Notes: generated by a model not told the origin, from the sequence alone. Positions 35,734 through 45,126 are shown, numbered from the stretch's first letter. The stretch: DNA of 64,000 nucleotides from Streptomyces radiopugnans (GCF_900110735.1 NZ_FOET01000005.1:271829-335828), one strand, 5' to 3'. A program made the numbers and translations.

Positions 35734-35781
35734 CGCGGGGCGTGGTACGGACGGCAGGCGCCGCCCGTACCACGCCCCGCG
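35734..35781 (+). terminator. Terminator after the carboxypeptidase gene, 17-bp stem
   Basis: The arms 35734-35750 and 35765-35781 pair perfectly around a 14-base loop, starting 22 bases after the stop codon. Confidence 0.82.
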
Positions 35782-35877
35782 CGTCTGCGGCGGGCGCGGG
35801 CCGTCCGGGCCCGCCGTTACGCAGCCGTGTCCACCGGGCGGCACATGTCCGGGCCCGCGGCGGTAACCAGTAGGGCC

Positions 35878-36954
35878 ATGGCGAAGACGTGGTGGGCCCT
35901 CGCACGGGGCGTGGCCAAGGAGTTCCTCGACGACGAGATCCCGGACCGGGCGGCGACCCTCACGTACTACGGCGTGCTGTCGATCTTCCCGGCCCTGCTG
36001 CTGCTCGTCTCGCTGCTCGGCGCGGTCGGCGAGACGGCGACGGAGTACATCCTGGAGAACCTCCAGCGGCTCACGCCCGGCCCGGCCCGCGAGATCCTGA
36101 GCGACACGGTGGGCGAGATCCAGCGCAGCAGTGGTGGCGGCTTCCTGGCGGTCATCAGCCTGCTGGGCGCGGTGTGGGCCTCCTCCGGCTACGTCGCGGC
36201 GTTCATCCGCGCGGCCAACCGCGTCCTGGACATCCCCGAGGGCCGCCCGGTGTGGAAGCTCACGCCGCTGCGGATCGGCGTGACGCTGGCGCTGATGGTG
36301 CTGCTCGCGGTGAGCGTGGTGATCGTGGTCTTCACCGGCGGGCTGGCCGAGCAGGCCGGGAAGGCCGTCGGCATGGGCGAGCAGGCACTGCTGGTGTGGT
36401 CGGTCGCCAAGTGGCCGGTGCTGGTGCTGCTGGTGGCGGCGATGATCAGCATCCTGTACTGGTCGGCTCCCAACGCCCGGCTGCGGGGGCTGCGCATGGC
36501 GCCGGGCAGCGTGGTGGCCGTGCTGCTGTGGCTGGCCGCCTCGGCGGGCTTCGCGCTCTACACGGCGAACTTCGGCTCGTACAACAAGACGTACGGCACC
36601 CTCGCCGGCGCCGTGGTCTTCCTCGTCTGGCTGTGGCTGTCGAACCTGGCCATCCTGCTCGGCCTGGAGCTGGACGCCGAACTGGCCCGCCGGCGGGCGT
36701 ACGCGGACGGGCTGCCGAAGGGGGAGGAGCCGTACGTGGAGCCGCGCGACACCGCCAAGTGGCCGCGTTCGCTGCGGCTGCGGCTCAGGCGGCGCAGGAC
36801 GGAGCGGCGCAGGACGGAGCGGCGCGGGAGCGAGCCGCGCGGAGGGGACGTGCCCGCCCGCACCGGTCCGGACCGGGAGCCTGGCCCGGACCGGGACCAG
36901 CCCCCGGGCCCGGACGCCTCACGCGGCCATACGCTCGACAAGACGGCGGACTGA
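35878..36954 (+). CDS. YihY/virulence factor BrkB family membrane protein
   Basis: The product is 358 residues from the ATG at 35878. About six membrane helices are present, with the family hallmarks DRAATLTYYGVLSIFPALL near residue 22, ILYWSAPN in the middle and NFGSYNKTYGTLAG near 225. A basic, disordered C-terminal tail of about 70 residues follows. Function is not established; the old RNase BN label is not supported. The final 36 bases overlap the convergent DUF3618 gene. Confidence 0.92.
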   Translation: MAKTWWALARGVAKEFLDDEIPDRAATLTYYGVLSIFPALLLLVSLLGAVGETATEYILENLQRLTPGPAREILSDTVGEIQRSSGGGFLAVISLLGAVWASSGYVAAFIRAANRVLDIPEGRPVWKLTPLRIGVTLALMVLLAVSVVIVVFTGGLAEQAGKAVGMGEQALLVWSVAKWPVLVLLVAAMISILYWSAPNARLRGLRMAPGSVVAVLLWLAASAGFALYTANFGSYNKTYGTLAGAVVFLVWLWLSNLAILLGLELDAELARRRAYADGLPKGEEPYVEPRDTAKWPRSLRLRLRRRRTERRRTERRGSEPRGGDVPARTGPDREPGPDRDQPPGPDASRGHTLDKTAD

Positions 36955-37287
36955 GGCCGGCGTCCGCGGGTCGTGGCGCAGCGGGTACCGTCGCCGCTGT
37001 ACCTGCCGCCGCCGCAGCACCACGGCGGCCACGACGAGGGCGAGCACGGTCCCGCCCGCCGCGGCCAGCGGCACGGCGTTGCGCCGGCCCACCCGTACGG
37101 CGCCCGCCGCCTTGCGCTGTGCCAGGGCCTTGACGTCGGCCCTGGCCGCCAGTTCCTCGATGGTGTCGCCGAGTTCCCGGCGCGTGCGGTCGATCCGCTC
37201 GCGCAGCTCGGCGGGGGTCTCCGGGTCGGAGGGGATGCCCGGGGTGTTCGGGAACTCCGTCTGCCTGGTGTCCCTCGAAACGCTCAT
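36919..37287 (-). CDS. DUF3618 membrane protein
   Basis: The product is 122 residues from the ATG at 37287. The DUF3618 signature PAELRERIDRTRRELGDTI sits before one membrane helix (AVPLAAAGGTVLALVVAAVV), followed by a short basic tail. Its start overlaps the stop of the upstream holin-like gene by four bases (ATGA), so the two are translationally coupled. DUF3618 and DUF1469-type proteins commonly occur as neighbours and probably act together at the membrane. Confidence 0.9.
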   Translation of the reverse strand: MSVSRDTRQTEFPNTPGIPSDPETPAELRERIDRTRRELGDTIEELAARADVKALAQRKAAGAVRVGRRNAVPLAAAGGTVLALVVAAVVLRRRQVQRRRYPLRHDPRTPASVRRLVERMAA

Positions 37288-37718
37288 CGCCGTACCCTTC
37301 CCCTGATCTCGTCCAGGTCGTCGTGCATGCCCCGCAGCGCCCGCTCGGGCTTGGCGGGCGCCGCCCTGCGCATCTGCTGCCGCCCGAGGGCTGCCAGCAC
37401 CCCGGCGACGAGGAACAGCACCGCCATGATCACCAGGGCGGACAGCCAGACCGGCCACACCACGGACAGACCGGCGATCGCGGCCGTCACACCGGCGCCC
37501 ACCGCGTAGAGCGCGACCACCCCGGCACCGCCGAGCATGCCGCCGCCCATCCCGGCCCGCTTGCCCTTCTCGGCCATCTCCATCTTGGCGAGCTGCAACT
37601 CCTCCTTCATGAGCTGCGACATCTGCGCGGTGGCCCGCGCCACCAGTTCGCCGACGGAGTGCTCCTCCCCGGGCCCGTGCCCGTGTTTGTGTCCGTCCAT
37701 CCGCTGCATCGTGCTCAT
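37284..37718 (-). CDS. Phage-holin-family (DUF1469-type) membrane protein
   Basis: The product is 144 residues from the ATG at 37718, seven bases after GGGGAG. A His-rich start is followed by VGELVARATAQMSQLMKEEL and LAKMEMAEKGKRAG, then two membrane helices (about 62-85 and 90-112). The holin name reflects the fold family. Here, in a chromosomal pair with DUF3618, a role in membrane or stress physiology is likelier than lysis. Confidence 0.88.
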   Translation of the reverse strand: MSTMQRMDGHKHGHGPGEEHSVGELVARATAQMSQLMKEELQLAKMEMAEKGKRAGMGGGMLGGAGVVALYAVGAGVTAAIAGLSVVWPVWLSALVIMAVLFLVAGVLAALGRQQMRRAAPAKPERALRGMHDDLDEIRGRVRR

Positions 37719-37813
37719 CGTCGCGCTCCCCTCATGGGTCAGCACTCCGAGTACCTCCGCTCACCGCCCGCTAACCAGGTCTCACCCGTTCGTCAGCGGG
37801 CGGAGGGCGGACG

Positions 37814-38892
37814 CTACAGCCGCTTGGCGCTGCGCAGGGCCTTGGCGTAGTAGCCGTTGCCGTCGAGCCGGGAGGTGCCGCCCTTGTCGCCGATGGTCGG
37901 CCCGTTGACCTCCTCCCTGCTGGAGATGAAGATCTTGTGGCCGTCGGTGTCGTGCCCGAGGTAGATGCCGACGTGGTCCAGGCGCTCCTTGGTGCGGGCG
38001 TCCAGCCAGAAGAACACCAGATCGCCCGGCTGGAGGACGTCGATGGAGGCCGGCCTGCTGTACCGCGGCGCCTTCCCGGTGAGGGGGATGACGTCCGTGC
38101 CCAGGTCGGAGCGGGCCATGCCGTTGGCGGTGCGGGGCAGGCCGTCGCCCTTGGCGTCGAGGGCGCGCAGGGGGTAGCGGGCGCGGTACCCGAAGACGGT
38201 GCGGATGAATCCGGAGCAGTCCATCGCCCGGTACCGGGCGGTCTCCGGCTGGATCGTGGTGCCGTCCCGGAAGGTGTAGGGGATGCCGAGGTAGTCGTAG
38301 AAGTCGGACTGCTCCAGCCGGTAGTCGGCGCCCTCCGCGCCATCGGGGTTGATCGGGCCGAAGTCGGCGTCACCCGCGTAGGGGACGCCCTCGTCGTCCT
38401 TCACCGGGGCCTGGTCGACGTACTGGAAGGCCATCGCGAAGAGGTCGTCCTCCTCGCTGCCGAAGTACTCCCCGAACCAGTCCTTGAACCACTTCTCCTT
38501 CTCGGCGCCCTTCTTCCAGTGCTCCGGCATCAGCCGCACCCAGTCTCGGTGACGACCCGGGAGGTGGTGTTGGCGGGCTCGGTGAAGGTGCGGCTGGGAC
38601 CGGTGAGGGCGGCGGTGCGGGAGCCGTCGGTGAAGGTGGCCAGCACCTGCCCGCTCTCGTCCCGCAGAACCGAGCGGTCGGGGTTCTTCAGCCGCTCCCA
38701 GGTCTGCCGGCCGGTCTGCTGGGCGGCACCCGACTTCACCAGGGGGGTGTCGGTGACCGCCTGGACGGCCGGGGCCTTGGCCTGCTCCTCCTTGCGGAGT
38801 TCCACGGTCAGGTACGCGCTGCCCGCCAGCAGGGCGAGGATCGTCGTGGCGTGCAGGACGGGACGGGACCCGCGCTTGGTCTTGGCACTCAT
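37814..38892 (-). pseudogene. NlpC/P60-type cell-wall hydrolase gene split by a frameshift
   Basis: Two overlapping frames make one protein. The first (ATG at 38892, stop near 38530) gives MSAKTKRGSRP, a membrane/signal helix and a domain ending RVVTET followed by GCG-stop. The second frame continues as WVRLMPEHWKKG, with NlpC/P60 features RAMDCSGFIRTVFGY (catalytic Cys) and LDHVGIYLG (catalytic His). Adding one base in the ACC-GAG-ACT-GGG stretch near 38545-38555 would restore a continuous frame of about 359 residues. Either a genuine one-base deletion or a sequencing error. The intact product would cleave peptidoglycan peptides outside the membrane. Confidence 0.8.
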
Positions 38893-39207
38893 CAGGTCAA
38901 CTCCGGTCGGGGGTGAGGACGGCATGACGCGTACGGCCGAGGCCGTGGCGGCGACGGCGGCCGGCTGGAGGTGACGGCGGGTCCCGCCGAAGGGCCTCGG
39001 CGCTTCGGCGGCGAAGACGCCCTCCGGGCGGTGGAGCAGGGCGCGGCCCTGCCGGCGGCCGGCCGCCGGCGAGCATCACCACCCCGGCGGCGGTGGACGC
39101 GGGCACGGAAAGGAACGGGTCGGACACTTGGAGTCGCTACGCTCGTAGCCGCACGGCACCCGACGGCCCAGGGGCCGAACCGCCCCCGTACGGAACGGAG
39201 TTCGCCC
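38893..39207. repeat. Intergenic region with a 20-bp perfect palindrome
   Basis: This 315-base gap holds no gene. At 39051-39070 is a perfect palindrome, gccggcggcc followed by its complement. It is located upstream of the FAD-enzyme gene at 39208, and may be a cruciform-type operator or chance GC-rich symmetry. Confidence 0.5.
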
Positions 39208-40638
39208 ATGGACCAGATCCCCCGACCCGCCCGCGCGGCGGACCGGTCCCACGCCGTGGTGATCGGCGCCGGTCTCGCGGGTCTGACGGCGGCCCGCGCG
39301 CTCGCCGACGCCTACGACCGGGTGACGGTGCTCGACCGGGACACGCTTCCCGCCGACCCGGCCCCCCGCCGCGGCGTACCGCAGAGCCGGCAGCTCCACG
39401 TCCTGCTCGCCCGCGGCGCGCAGGCGCTGGAGGAGCTTTTCCCCGGGTTCCTGGAGGAACTGCTCGCGGCGGGGGCAACCCGGGCGGACACCCAGGGCGA
39501 GGTCCACTGGTACCTCGACGGCCACCTCCTGCGTCCGGCGCCCTCCGGGGTCATCTCGTACGGCGCGAGCCGGCCGCGGGTGGAGCACCACGTGCGCGCG
39601 CGTGTCGAGGCGCTCCCCGGCGTCGTGGTCAGGGAGCGGGTGGAGGTGCTGGGCCCGGTCACCACGCCCGAACGCGACCGGGTCACCGGAGTCCGGGTGC
39701 GCCCGCGCGCCGACGGGGCGGGGGAGGCCGGCGGGGCCGGGGAGGAGACGATCCCCGCGGATCTGGTCGTCGACGCCTCGGGCCGGGGCTCGCGGGCCCC
39801 GGCCTGGCTGGAGGAGCTGGGATACCCCCGGCCGCGGCAGACGCGGGTACGCGCCGACGTCGTCTACGTCACCCGCCACTTCCGGCGCGAGCCCCACCAC
39901 CTCGGCGGCCGGAGCGGCGTCGCGCTGGTGCCCTTCCCCGGACTGCCGCGCGGCGGGGCCATCGTCTCGGAGCGGGAGGACCGGTTCGCGGTCGTCCTCT
40001 TCGGTCTGCTGGGCGAGGAGCCGCCGGCCGACGAGGCGGGCATGCTGGCCTACGCCGAGACCCTGCCCGGACCGGACGTGGCCGAGGTGCTGCGCACGGC
40101 CGAGCCGCTCAACGAGCCGGTGAGGATGCGCTATCCGGCCAGCGCGCGCCACCACTACGAGAAGCTGGACCGCCACCTCGGCGGCTTCCTCGTCACCGGT
40201 GACGCCCTGTGCGGTTTCAACCCGACCTACGGGCAGGGCATGACGGCGGCGGCCCAGCAGGCGATCGTGCTGCGCACGCTCCTCGCCCGGAACCGGGACC
40301 GGGACCGGGGGCGGGGCCGGTCCCGGGGCGCCGGTGGCCTGCCCCGGCGCTTCTTCCGCGCCGCCGCCAGGGTCGTCGACACCCCGTGGCTGCTGGCCGC
40401 CGGCGGCGACCTGCGCTTCCCCGAGGCGGAGGGGAGGCGCGGCCCGGCCGACGGGCTGCTGGACCGGTACCTCACCCGCTACCGCGCGGCGGCCTCCGTC
40501 GATCCCGTACTGGGCCGGACGTTCCTGGCGGTGGCCCACATGCTCCAGCCGCCCGCCCGGTTGATGTCCCCCGGCCATGTGCTCCGCGTGCTGCGCGCGT
40601 CGGGGAGGGCCGGCGGGCCGGTGCGCACGGAGTCGTAA
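39208..40638 (+). CDS. FAD-dependent oxidoreductase (halogenase/geranylgeranyl-reductase superfamily)
   Basis: The product is 476 residues from the ATG at 39208, with GGAACGGAG upstream. The Rossmann motif is AVVIGAGLAGLTAARAL. Other features are RGVPQSRQLHVLLARGAQAL, the DASGRGSRAPAWLEELGY region and the second FAD motif FLVTGDALCGFNPTYGQGMT. This is the epoxidase/LasC-like group of PHBH-fold monooxygenases, whose substrates are diverse. No pathway partner is adjacent. Confidence 0.88.
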   Translation: MDQIPRPARAADRSHAVVIGAGLAGLTAARALADAYDRVTVLDRDTLPADPAPRRGVPQSRQLHVLLARGAQALEELFPGFLEELLAAGATRADTQGEVHWYLDGHLLRPAPSGVISYGASRPRVEHHVRARVEALPGVVVRERVEVLGPVTTPERDRVTGVRVRPRADGAGEAGGAGEETIPADLVVDASGRGSRAPAWLEELGYPRPRQTRVRADVVYVTRHFRREPHHLGGRSGVALVPFPGLPRGGAIVSEREDRFAVVLFGLLGEEPPADEAGMLAYAETLPGPDVAEVLRTAEPLNEPVRMRYPASARHHYEKLDRHLGGFLVTGDALCGFNPTYGQGMTAAAQQAIVLRTLLARNRDRDRGRGRSRGAGGLPRRFFRAAARVVDTPWLLAAGGDLRFPEAEGRRGPADGLLDRYLTRYRAAASVDPVLGRTFLAVAHMLQPPARLMSPGHVLRVLRASGRAGGPVRTES

Positions 40639-40772
40639 AGAAGTCGTGTACGCGACAAAAAAGGCGTGCACGGGTCTTGCCCGGCGCCGGTGACCGGCCA
40701 GTAACCTGCGATCCCCCCCCACGGCGCAACCGCTCCTCATCCCCCGTCCCCCCGCACCCACTCGAGGTCGCA

Positions 40773-41465
40773 GTGAAGAAGAAGTCACTGGCCGTCGCGG
40801 CAACCGCGGCATCCGTGCTCGCACTCACCCTCCAGGCCCCGGCCGCGGCGGCCGCGGTGTCCCCCTCCGCCTACGGCCCCGGCAGCAACCCGATCCTCTT
40901 CGTCCACGGCTGGAACAGCAGCGGATCCACGTGGAACACCATGGCCGAACGCTTCCGCGCCGACGGCTGGCCCGCCGGCCACCTGAGGCAGTGGAGCTAC
41001 AACACCAGTCAGTCCAACGCCACCACCGCGCAGCAGCTCGCCACCGAGGTGGACCGGCTGCTCGCCGCCACCGGCGCGAGCAAGGTCGACGTGATCACCC
41101 ACTCCATGGGCGGCCTCTCCTCGCGCTACTACGCCAAGAACCTCGGCGGCGCGACGAAGATCGACGCCTGGGTCTCCCTCGGCGGCCCCAACCACGGCAC
41201 CGACACGGCCAACTGGTGCTTCCAGACCTCCTGCTCCGAGATGCGCATCGGGTCGGCCTTCCTGAACTCCCTCAACTCAGGTGACGAAACGCCCGGTTCG
41301 GCGCGCTACTCCACCTGGTGGTCGCCCTGCGACACCGTCATCAACCCCGACAGCAGCGTCGCCCTGTCGGGTGCGGTCAACACCAGGACCGCCTGCCTGT
41401 CGCACTCCGGGCTCCTGAGCGACGCCACGGTCTACGGCCAGGTCCGGGACACGGTCGACAGCTGA
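40773..41465 (+). CDS. Secreted lipase/esterase (lipase class 2, EstA-like)
   Basis: The product is 230 residues from a GTG at 40773. A signal peptide (VKKKSLAVAATAASVLAL to PAAAAA) precedes an alpha/beta hydrolase domain: the oxyanion HGWNSSG, the nucleophile elbow VITHSMGGLSSRYY, SLGGPNHGTDTANWC and a late ACLSHSGL with the catalytic His. Four cysteines can form two disulfides, as in extracellular Streptomyces lipases. Confidence 0.92.
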   Translation: MKKKSLAVAATAASVLALTLQAPAAAAAVSPSAYGPGSNPILFVHGWNSSGSTWNTMAERFRADGWPAGHLRQWSYNTSQSNATTAQQLATEVDRLLAATGASKVDVITHSMGGLSSRYYAKNLGGATKIDAWVSLGGPNHGTDTANWCFQTSCSEMRIGSAFLNSLNSGDETPGSARYSTWWSPCDTVINPDSSVALSGAVNTRTACLSHSGLLSDATVYGQVRDTVDS

Positions 41466-41473
41466 CCCCGGCC

Positions 41474-41506
41474 GGACGTCCCCGGCCCGCCCGGCCGGGG
41501 ACGTCC
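41474..41506 (+). terminator. Terminator after the lipase gene, 14-bp stem
   Basis: The arms 41474-41487 and 41493-41506 are complementary around a 5-base loop, eight bases after the lipase stop. Confidence 0.8.
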
Positions 41507-41577
41507 CCGCGACGGCCCGGCCGCACGGCCGCGTCATCCGCTGTGCGGTTCCGCCCGGCCGCTGTACGGTGCCCGCC

Positions 41578-42246
41578 ATGTCCCCTCCCGCCGAACCCCG
41601 TACCGCCTCGTCCCCCGTCACCGCCGACGACCTCCGGCTCTCCGTGCACCGCGCCGTGGACGCCCTCCGCCCGGCGCCCGCCGACGGCTGGGGACGCATG
41701 GCCGGGCTCCTGGAGTGGGACTGCTGGGAGACCGCCGAGCACCTCGCCGACGACCTCTTCGCGTACGCCGTCCAACTGGGCCCGCGCAGGCCGCCGTTGG
41801 CGGACGAAGTCCCCTTCGCCTGGGAGAGCCGCAGAACCGGCGGACCGGCGAACGCCGTCCGCGCCGACCGCGCGGCGGGCCCCGGGGGACTGCTGCAGGT
41901 GCTGGAGGCGAGCGGTGCGCTGCTGACCGCCATGGTGCGCACCACGCCCCCGCACATCCGAGCCCACCACGTGCACGGGGTGTCGGACCCGGAGGGCTTC
42001 GCCGCCATGGGCATCGTGGAGACCCTGGTGCACACCCACGACGTGGCCGAAGGGCTCGGGCTCCCCTGGGAACCGCCGTCCGGACCGTGCGCACGCGCCC
42101 TCGCCCGCCTCTTCCCCGACGCCCCCGCGGGCCCGGACGTACCCGACGACCCCTGGCCCGTCCTGCTGTGGTGCACCGGGCGCGCCGACCTGCCCGGCCG
42201 CCCCCGCCCGGCCACCTGGCGCTGGTACGCCGAGCCGCGCGCCTGA
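41578..42246 (+). CDS. DinB/MDMPI-domain protein (mycothiol-dependent maleylpyruvate isomerase-like)
   Basis: The product is 222 residues from the ATG at 41578. The four-helix metal-binding domain shows RLSVHRAVDALRPA-type helices, WDCWETAEHLADDLFAYAV (first metal His), and IVETLVHTHDVAEGLGLPW, which contributes the H-x3-D ligands. Family members use mycothiol or act as metal-binding enzymes of unknown substrate. It stands alone between the lipase and the MerR gene. Confidence 0.78.
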   Translation: MSPPAEPRTASSPVTADDLRLSVHRAVDALRPAPADGWGRMAGLLEWDCWETAEHLADDLFAYAVQLGPRRPPLADEVPFAWESRRTGGPANAVRADRAAGPGGLLQVLEASGALLTAMVRTTPPHIRAHHVHGVSDPEGFAAMGIVETLVHTHDVAEGLGLPWEPPSGPCARALARLFPDAPAGPDVPDDPWPVLLWCTGRADLPGRPRPATWRWYAEPRA

Positions 42247-42429
42247 GCTGCGGCCGCCGCCAGGGCCGCCCGGGCGGGAACGGCCCGCCCGGGTACCGCG
42301 GCCCCCGGAGCGGAGGGTGGTGCCACGGTCACGCGTCCGCGATCCTGTACCCCCGCCCTCCGGCGGAAGCCGGTGCGGAAACAGAAGGCCGTCATCGCAG
42401 CAGGCCGGCCGGTGGTGTTACAAATCCCT

Positions 42430-42462
42430 GGGGGCCTTGGCGCCGTACGGTGCCAGGCCCCC
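42430..42462 (+). promoter_or_regulatory. Hairpin in the leader of the MerR gene
   Basis: A GC-rich stem-loop (outer arm gggggcct paired with aggccccc, an inner arm with one bulged T and one G-T pair, gtac loop) ends 28 bases upstream of the MerR ATG. It could terminate the upstream MDMPI transcript or act as a leader structure for the regulator. Confidence 0.5.
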
Positions 42463-42489
42463 GGACGCATTCCCCGATCAGAGGTGCAG

Positions 42490-42828
42490 ATGACCGCGGA
42501 CACACCGCTCGGCCGAATCGACGACGACGACTACCCCGCCTACACCATGGGACGAGCGGCGGAGATGCTCGGCACCACGCCCGCCTTCCTGCGGGCCCTC
42601 GGTGAAGCCCGGCTGATCACGCCCCTGCGTTCCGAGGGCGGCCACCGCCGCTACTCCCGCTACCAGCTGCGCATCGCCGCCCGCGCCCGTGAACTGGTCG
42701 ACCAGGGCACCGCCATCGAGGCGGCCTGCCGCATCGTCATCCTGGAGGACCAGCTCGAGGAGGCCAGGCGCATCAACGACGAACTGCGACGCGGGGACAC
42801 CGGGTCCGGTCACGACGCGGACGCCTGA
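42490..42828 (+). CDS. MerR-family transcriptional regulator
   Basis: The product is 112 residues from the ATG at 42490 after AGAGGTG. The MerR winged helix is YTMGRAAEMLGTTPAFLRALGEARL, then LRSEGGHRRYSRYQL; the C-terminal helix (AACRIVILEDQLEEARRINDEL) is a short dimerisation coil without an effector domain. This form resembles HspR/BldC-like small MerR proteins. A DEAD-box helicase, CBS and cold-shock group lies downstream on the other strand; a link to stress is possible but unproved. Confidence 0.9.
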   Translation: MTADTPLGRIDDDDYPAYTMGRAAEMLGTTPAFLRALGEARLITPLRSEGGHRRYSRYQLRIAARARELVDQGTAIEAACRIVILEDQLEEARRINDELRRGDTGSGHDADA

Positions 42829-43011
42829 TCCGCCGATCACGGGGTCGCCGGTGACCGGCCCGGGCTCGGCGCCCTCCATCGACGTCCGCCGACCACGGGC
42901 CCGGCCCCGAGCCGCCGGTGCAGCATCGCGTGCTCGGCCCCGGTCTCGGCCACGGTGGTCGGCGGGGTCAGAGGGCCTGTGGTGCGCCTGGGACCTGTGA
43001 GACCGACGGGT

Positions 43012-43317
43012 TCAGCGGGCCGGCGGCCAGGCAGAGGCCCCGCCGTCCGCGACGTCGTGCAGACGGATCCGGTCCGTGTATCCGGAACCGTTCCGCACAG
43101 CGATGAGCCGGGCCCGGGTGACCAGGCCGGTGCGCCTGCCGTCCCCGTCGCAGACGACGAGGTGACCCGTGCGGGCGGCGGCCATGACGGACAGCGCCAC
43201 CTCGACGGTCATGTCGTCCCAGACCTGAGGCCCGGCCGTGTCCACGGCCTCGGCGGCCGTCCTGTGCGCGGAGTCGGTGCTCGTCGCCGAGCGGGAATGG
43301 GTCCGGACCGGTGTCAA
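43012..43317 (-). CDS. Single CBS-domain-pair protein
   Basis: The product is 101 residues from a TTG at 43317. The start is set by a perfect AGGAGG seven bases upstream. The sequence WDDMTVEVALSVMAAARTGHLVVCD, then RTGLVTRARLIAVRNG, is a CBS motif that would bind adenosine nucleotides; only one full CBS unit fits, so it would dimerise. It lies 59 bases downstream of the DEAD-helicase gene on the same strand and is probably co-transcribed. Confidence 0.78.
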   Translation of the reverse strand: MTPVRTHSRSATSTDSAHRTAAEAVDTAGPQVWDDMTVEVALSVMAAARTGHLVVCDGDGRRTGLVTRARLIAVRNGSGYTDRIRLHDVADGGASAWPPAR

Positions 43318-43376
43318 AAGGTGCCTCCTGGAGATGGGGGAGAGAGATCGGGGCCGGCTTCCCGGCCGGGGCGGCT

Positions 43377-44870
43377 CTAGGCGGCCGTGCCGGAGGCGGG
43401 CCGCCGCGCGGGCGCGCGCCGGGCCGCCGGGACCGAACGGCGCCGGCCGCGCGAGGCACCGCCGCGCCCGGGGCGCTCGGCCGCCGGCGCGGTGACGACG
43501 ACCGGGATGCCGGAGGGGGCCTGGGCACCGGTGATGCGGTGCAGCGCCTCCGCCCCGGCACGGACCTGGGCGGTCTGCGGGGCGATGCCGGCCGTTGCCA
43601 TGAGACGGGTCACGGCACGGCGCTGGTCCGGGGTGACCAGGGTGACGACGCTGCCGGACTCGCCCGCGCGGGCCGTGCGGCCACCGCGGTGGAGGTAGTC
43701 CTTGTGGTCGTTCGGAGGATCGATGTTGACGACGAGGTCGATGCCGTCGACGTGGATGCCGCGGGCGGCGACGTTGGTCGCCACCAGTACGCTGACGTGT
43801 CCGTTCCTGAACTGCGTCAGCGTACGGGTGCGCTGCGGCTGCGACTTGCCCCCGTGCAGGGCGGCGGCCCGCACCCCGCTGTTCAGAAGGTGCCCGGTGA
43901 GGCGGTCGACGGCGTGCTTGGTGTCCAGGAACATGATCACGCGGCCGTCGCGCGCGGCGATCTCGGTGATGGCCGCGTTCTTGTCGGCGCCGTGGACGTG
44001 GAGCACGTGGTGCTCCATCGTCGTGACCGCGCCGGCCGACGGGTCGACGGAGTGCACGACGGGGTCGCTCAGATAGCGGCGTACGAGCAGATCGACGTTG
44101 CGGTCGAGGGTGGCGGAGAACAGCATCCGCTGGCCGTCGGGGCGCACCTGGTCGAGCAACTCGGTGACCTGCGGCATGAAGCCCATGTCGGCCATCTGGT
44201 CCGCCTCGTCGAGGACGGTGACGGCGACCTGGTCCAGCCGGCAGTCGCCGCGTCCGACGAGGTCCTTGAGGCGTCCGGGGGTGGCGACGACGACCTCGAC
44301 GCCGCCGCGCAGCGCGCCGGCCTGCCTGCCGATCGGCATCCCTCCCACGACCGTGGCCAGTCGCAGCCTCACCGAACGGGCGTACGGCGTGAGCGCGTCG
44401 GTGACCTGCTGAGCCAGCTCACGCGTCGGTACCAGGACCAGCCCCAGCGGCTGCCGGGGCTCGGCGCGCCGTCCGGCCGTACGGGCCAGGAGGGCCAGCC
44501 CGAAGGCGAGGGTCTTGCCGGAACCGGTGCGCCCCCGGCCCAGGACGTCGCGGCCGGCCAGGGAGTTCGGCAGCGTCGCGGCCTGGATCGGGAACGGTAC
44601 GGTCACGCCCTGCGAACCGAGCGCGGCCAGCAGCCCCGCGGGCATGTCGAGTTCGGCGAAGCCCGCCGCGGCGGGCAGCGCCGGGGTGATCGTCTCCGGG
44701 AGGGCGAACTCGCCCTGGAGCGCGACGGGGCGGCGGCCGTGGCCGTTGGAACGGACCGGCCCGCCGGAGCGGCCGGGAGCCGACGAGCCGAACCGGCCGC
44801 CATCCCTCCGCGGGGCGGCACCGCCGCTCCGAGCGCGGGCGAAACGGTCGTTCGTGCGTGTGCGATTCAT
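43377..44870 (-). CDS. DEAD/DEAH-box RNA helicase
   Basis: The product is 497 residues from the ATG at 44870, with GAGGAAGG upstream. The motifs run in order: Q-type FPIQAATLP, Walker A GRGRTGSGKT (first residue Gly-Arg in place of the usual Ala), PTRELAQQ, TPGRLKDL, LDEADQM (DEAD), SATL, and VAARGIHVDG and HRGGRTARAG in the second RecA domain. N- and C-termini are Arg/Gly-rich RNA-binding tails. Adjacent to a cold-shock protein gene on the same strand, it likely resolves RNA structure at low temperature. Confidence 0.95.
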   Translation of the reverse strand: MNRTRTNDRFARARSGGAAPRRDGGRFGSSAPGRSGGPVRSNGHGRRPVALQGEFALPETITPALPAAAGFAELDMPAGLLAALGSQGVTVPFPIQAATLPNSLAGRDVLGRGRTGSGKTLAFGLALLARTAGRRAEPRQPLGLVLVPTRELAQQVTDALTPYARSVRLRLATVVGGMPIGRQAGALRGGVEVVVATPGRLKDLVGRGDCRLDQVAVTVLDEADQMADMGFMPQVTELLDQVRPDGQRMLFSATLDRNVDLLVRRYLSDPVVHSVDPSAGAVTTMEHHVLHVHGADKNAAITEIAARDGRVIMFLDTKHAVDRLTGHLLNSGVRAAALHGGKSQPQRTRTLTQFRNGHVSVLVATNVAARGIHVDGIDLVVNIDPPNDHKDYLHRGGRTARAGESGSVVTLVTPDQRRAVTRLMATAGIAPQTAQVRAGAEALHRITGAQAPSGIPVVVTAPAAERPGRGGASRGRRRSVPAARRAPARRPASGTAA

Positions 44871-45086
44871 GCGGAACCTTCCTCGACACGGCGCATGTCA
44901 GGGAATTCTCGCTGCGGGGAACGGCATGGAGAATCGCAAGAGCAGGCCGAATGGAAACGTAATTGGATTATGCGCTGCGGCACGGTCGAAAGGGCATGCG
45001 CCGGCTCTTTCGAAGGGTGTCCGGTGGTGCGTTCCCGCCGGTTCTCCGCAGTCGCGCCGAAGGCGAGGAGCTGCGGGAAGCGCGTA

Positions 45087-45126
45087 CAGCCGGGGCCCGC
45101 ACCCCGAAGGATGCGGGCCCCGGCTG
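45087..45126 (-). terminator. Terminator after the cold-shock gene, 15-bp stem
   Basis: The arms 45087-45101 and 45112-45126 pair around a 10-base loop, directly downstream of the cold-shock stop (45144). The helicase therefore probably also has its own promoter. Confidence 0.82.

Noticed and set aside
35878..36954. Ribonuclease BN
   Set aside because: The protein is a polytopic YihY/BrkB membrane protein; the RNase BN name for this family is an old misassignment.
37284..37718. Prophage lysis gene (holin)
   Set aside because: The match is only to a holin-like membrane fold; it is paired with DUF3618 and no other phage gene is nearby.
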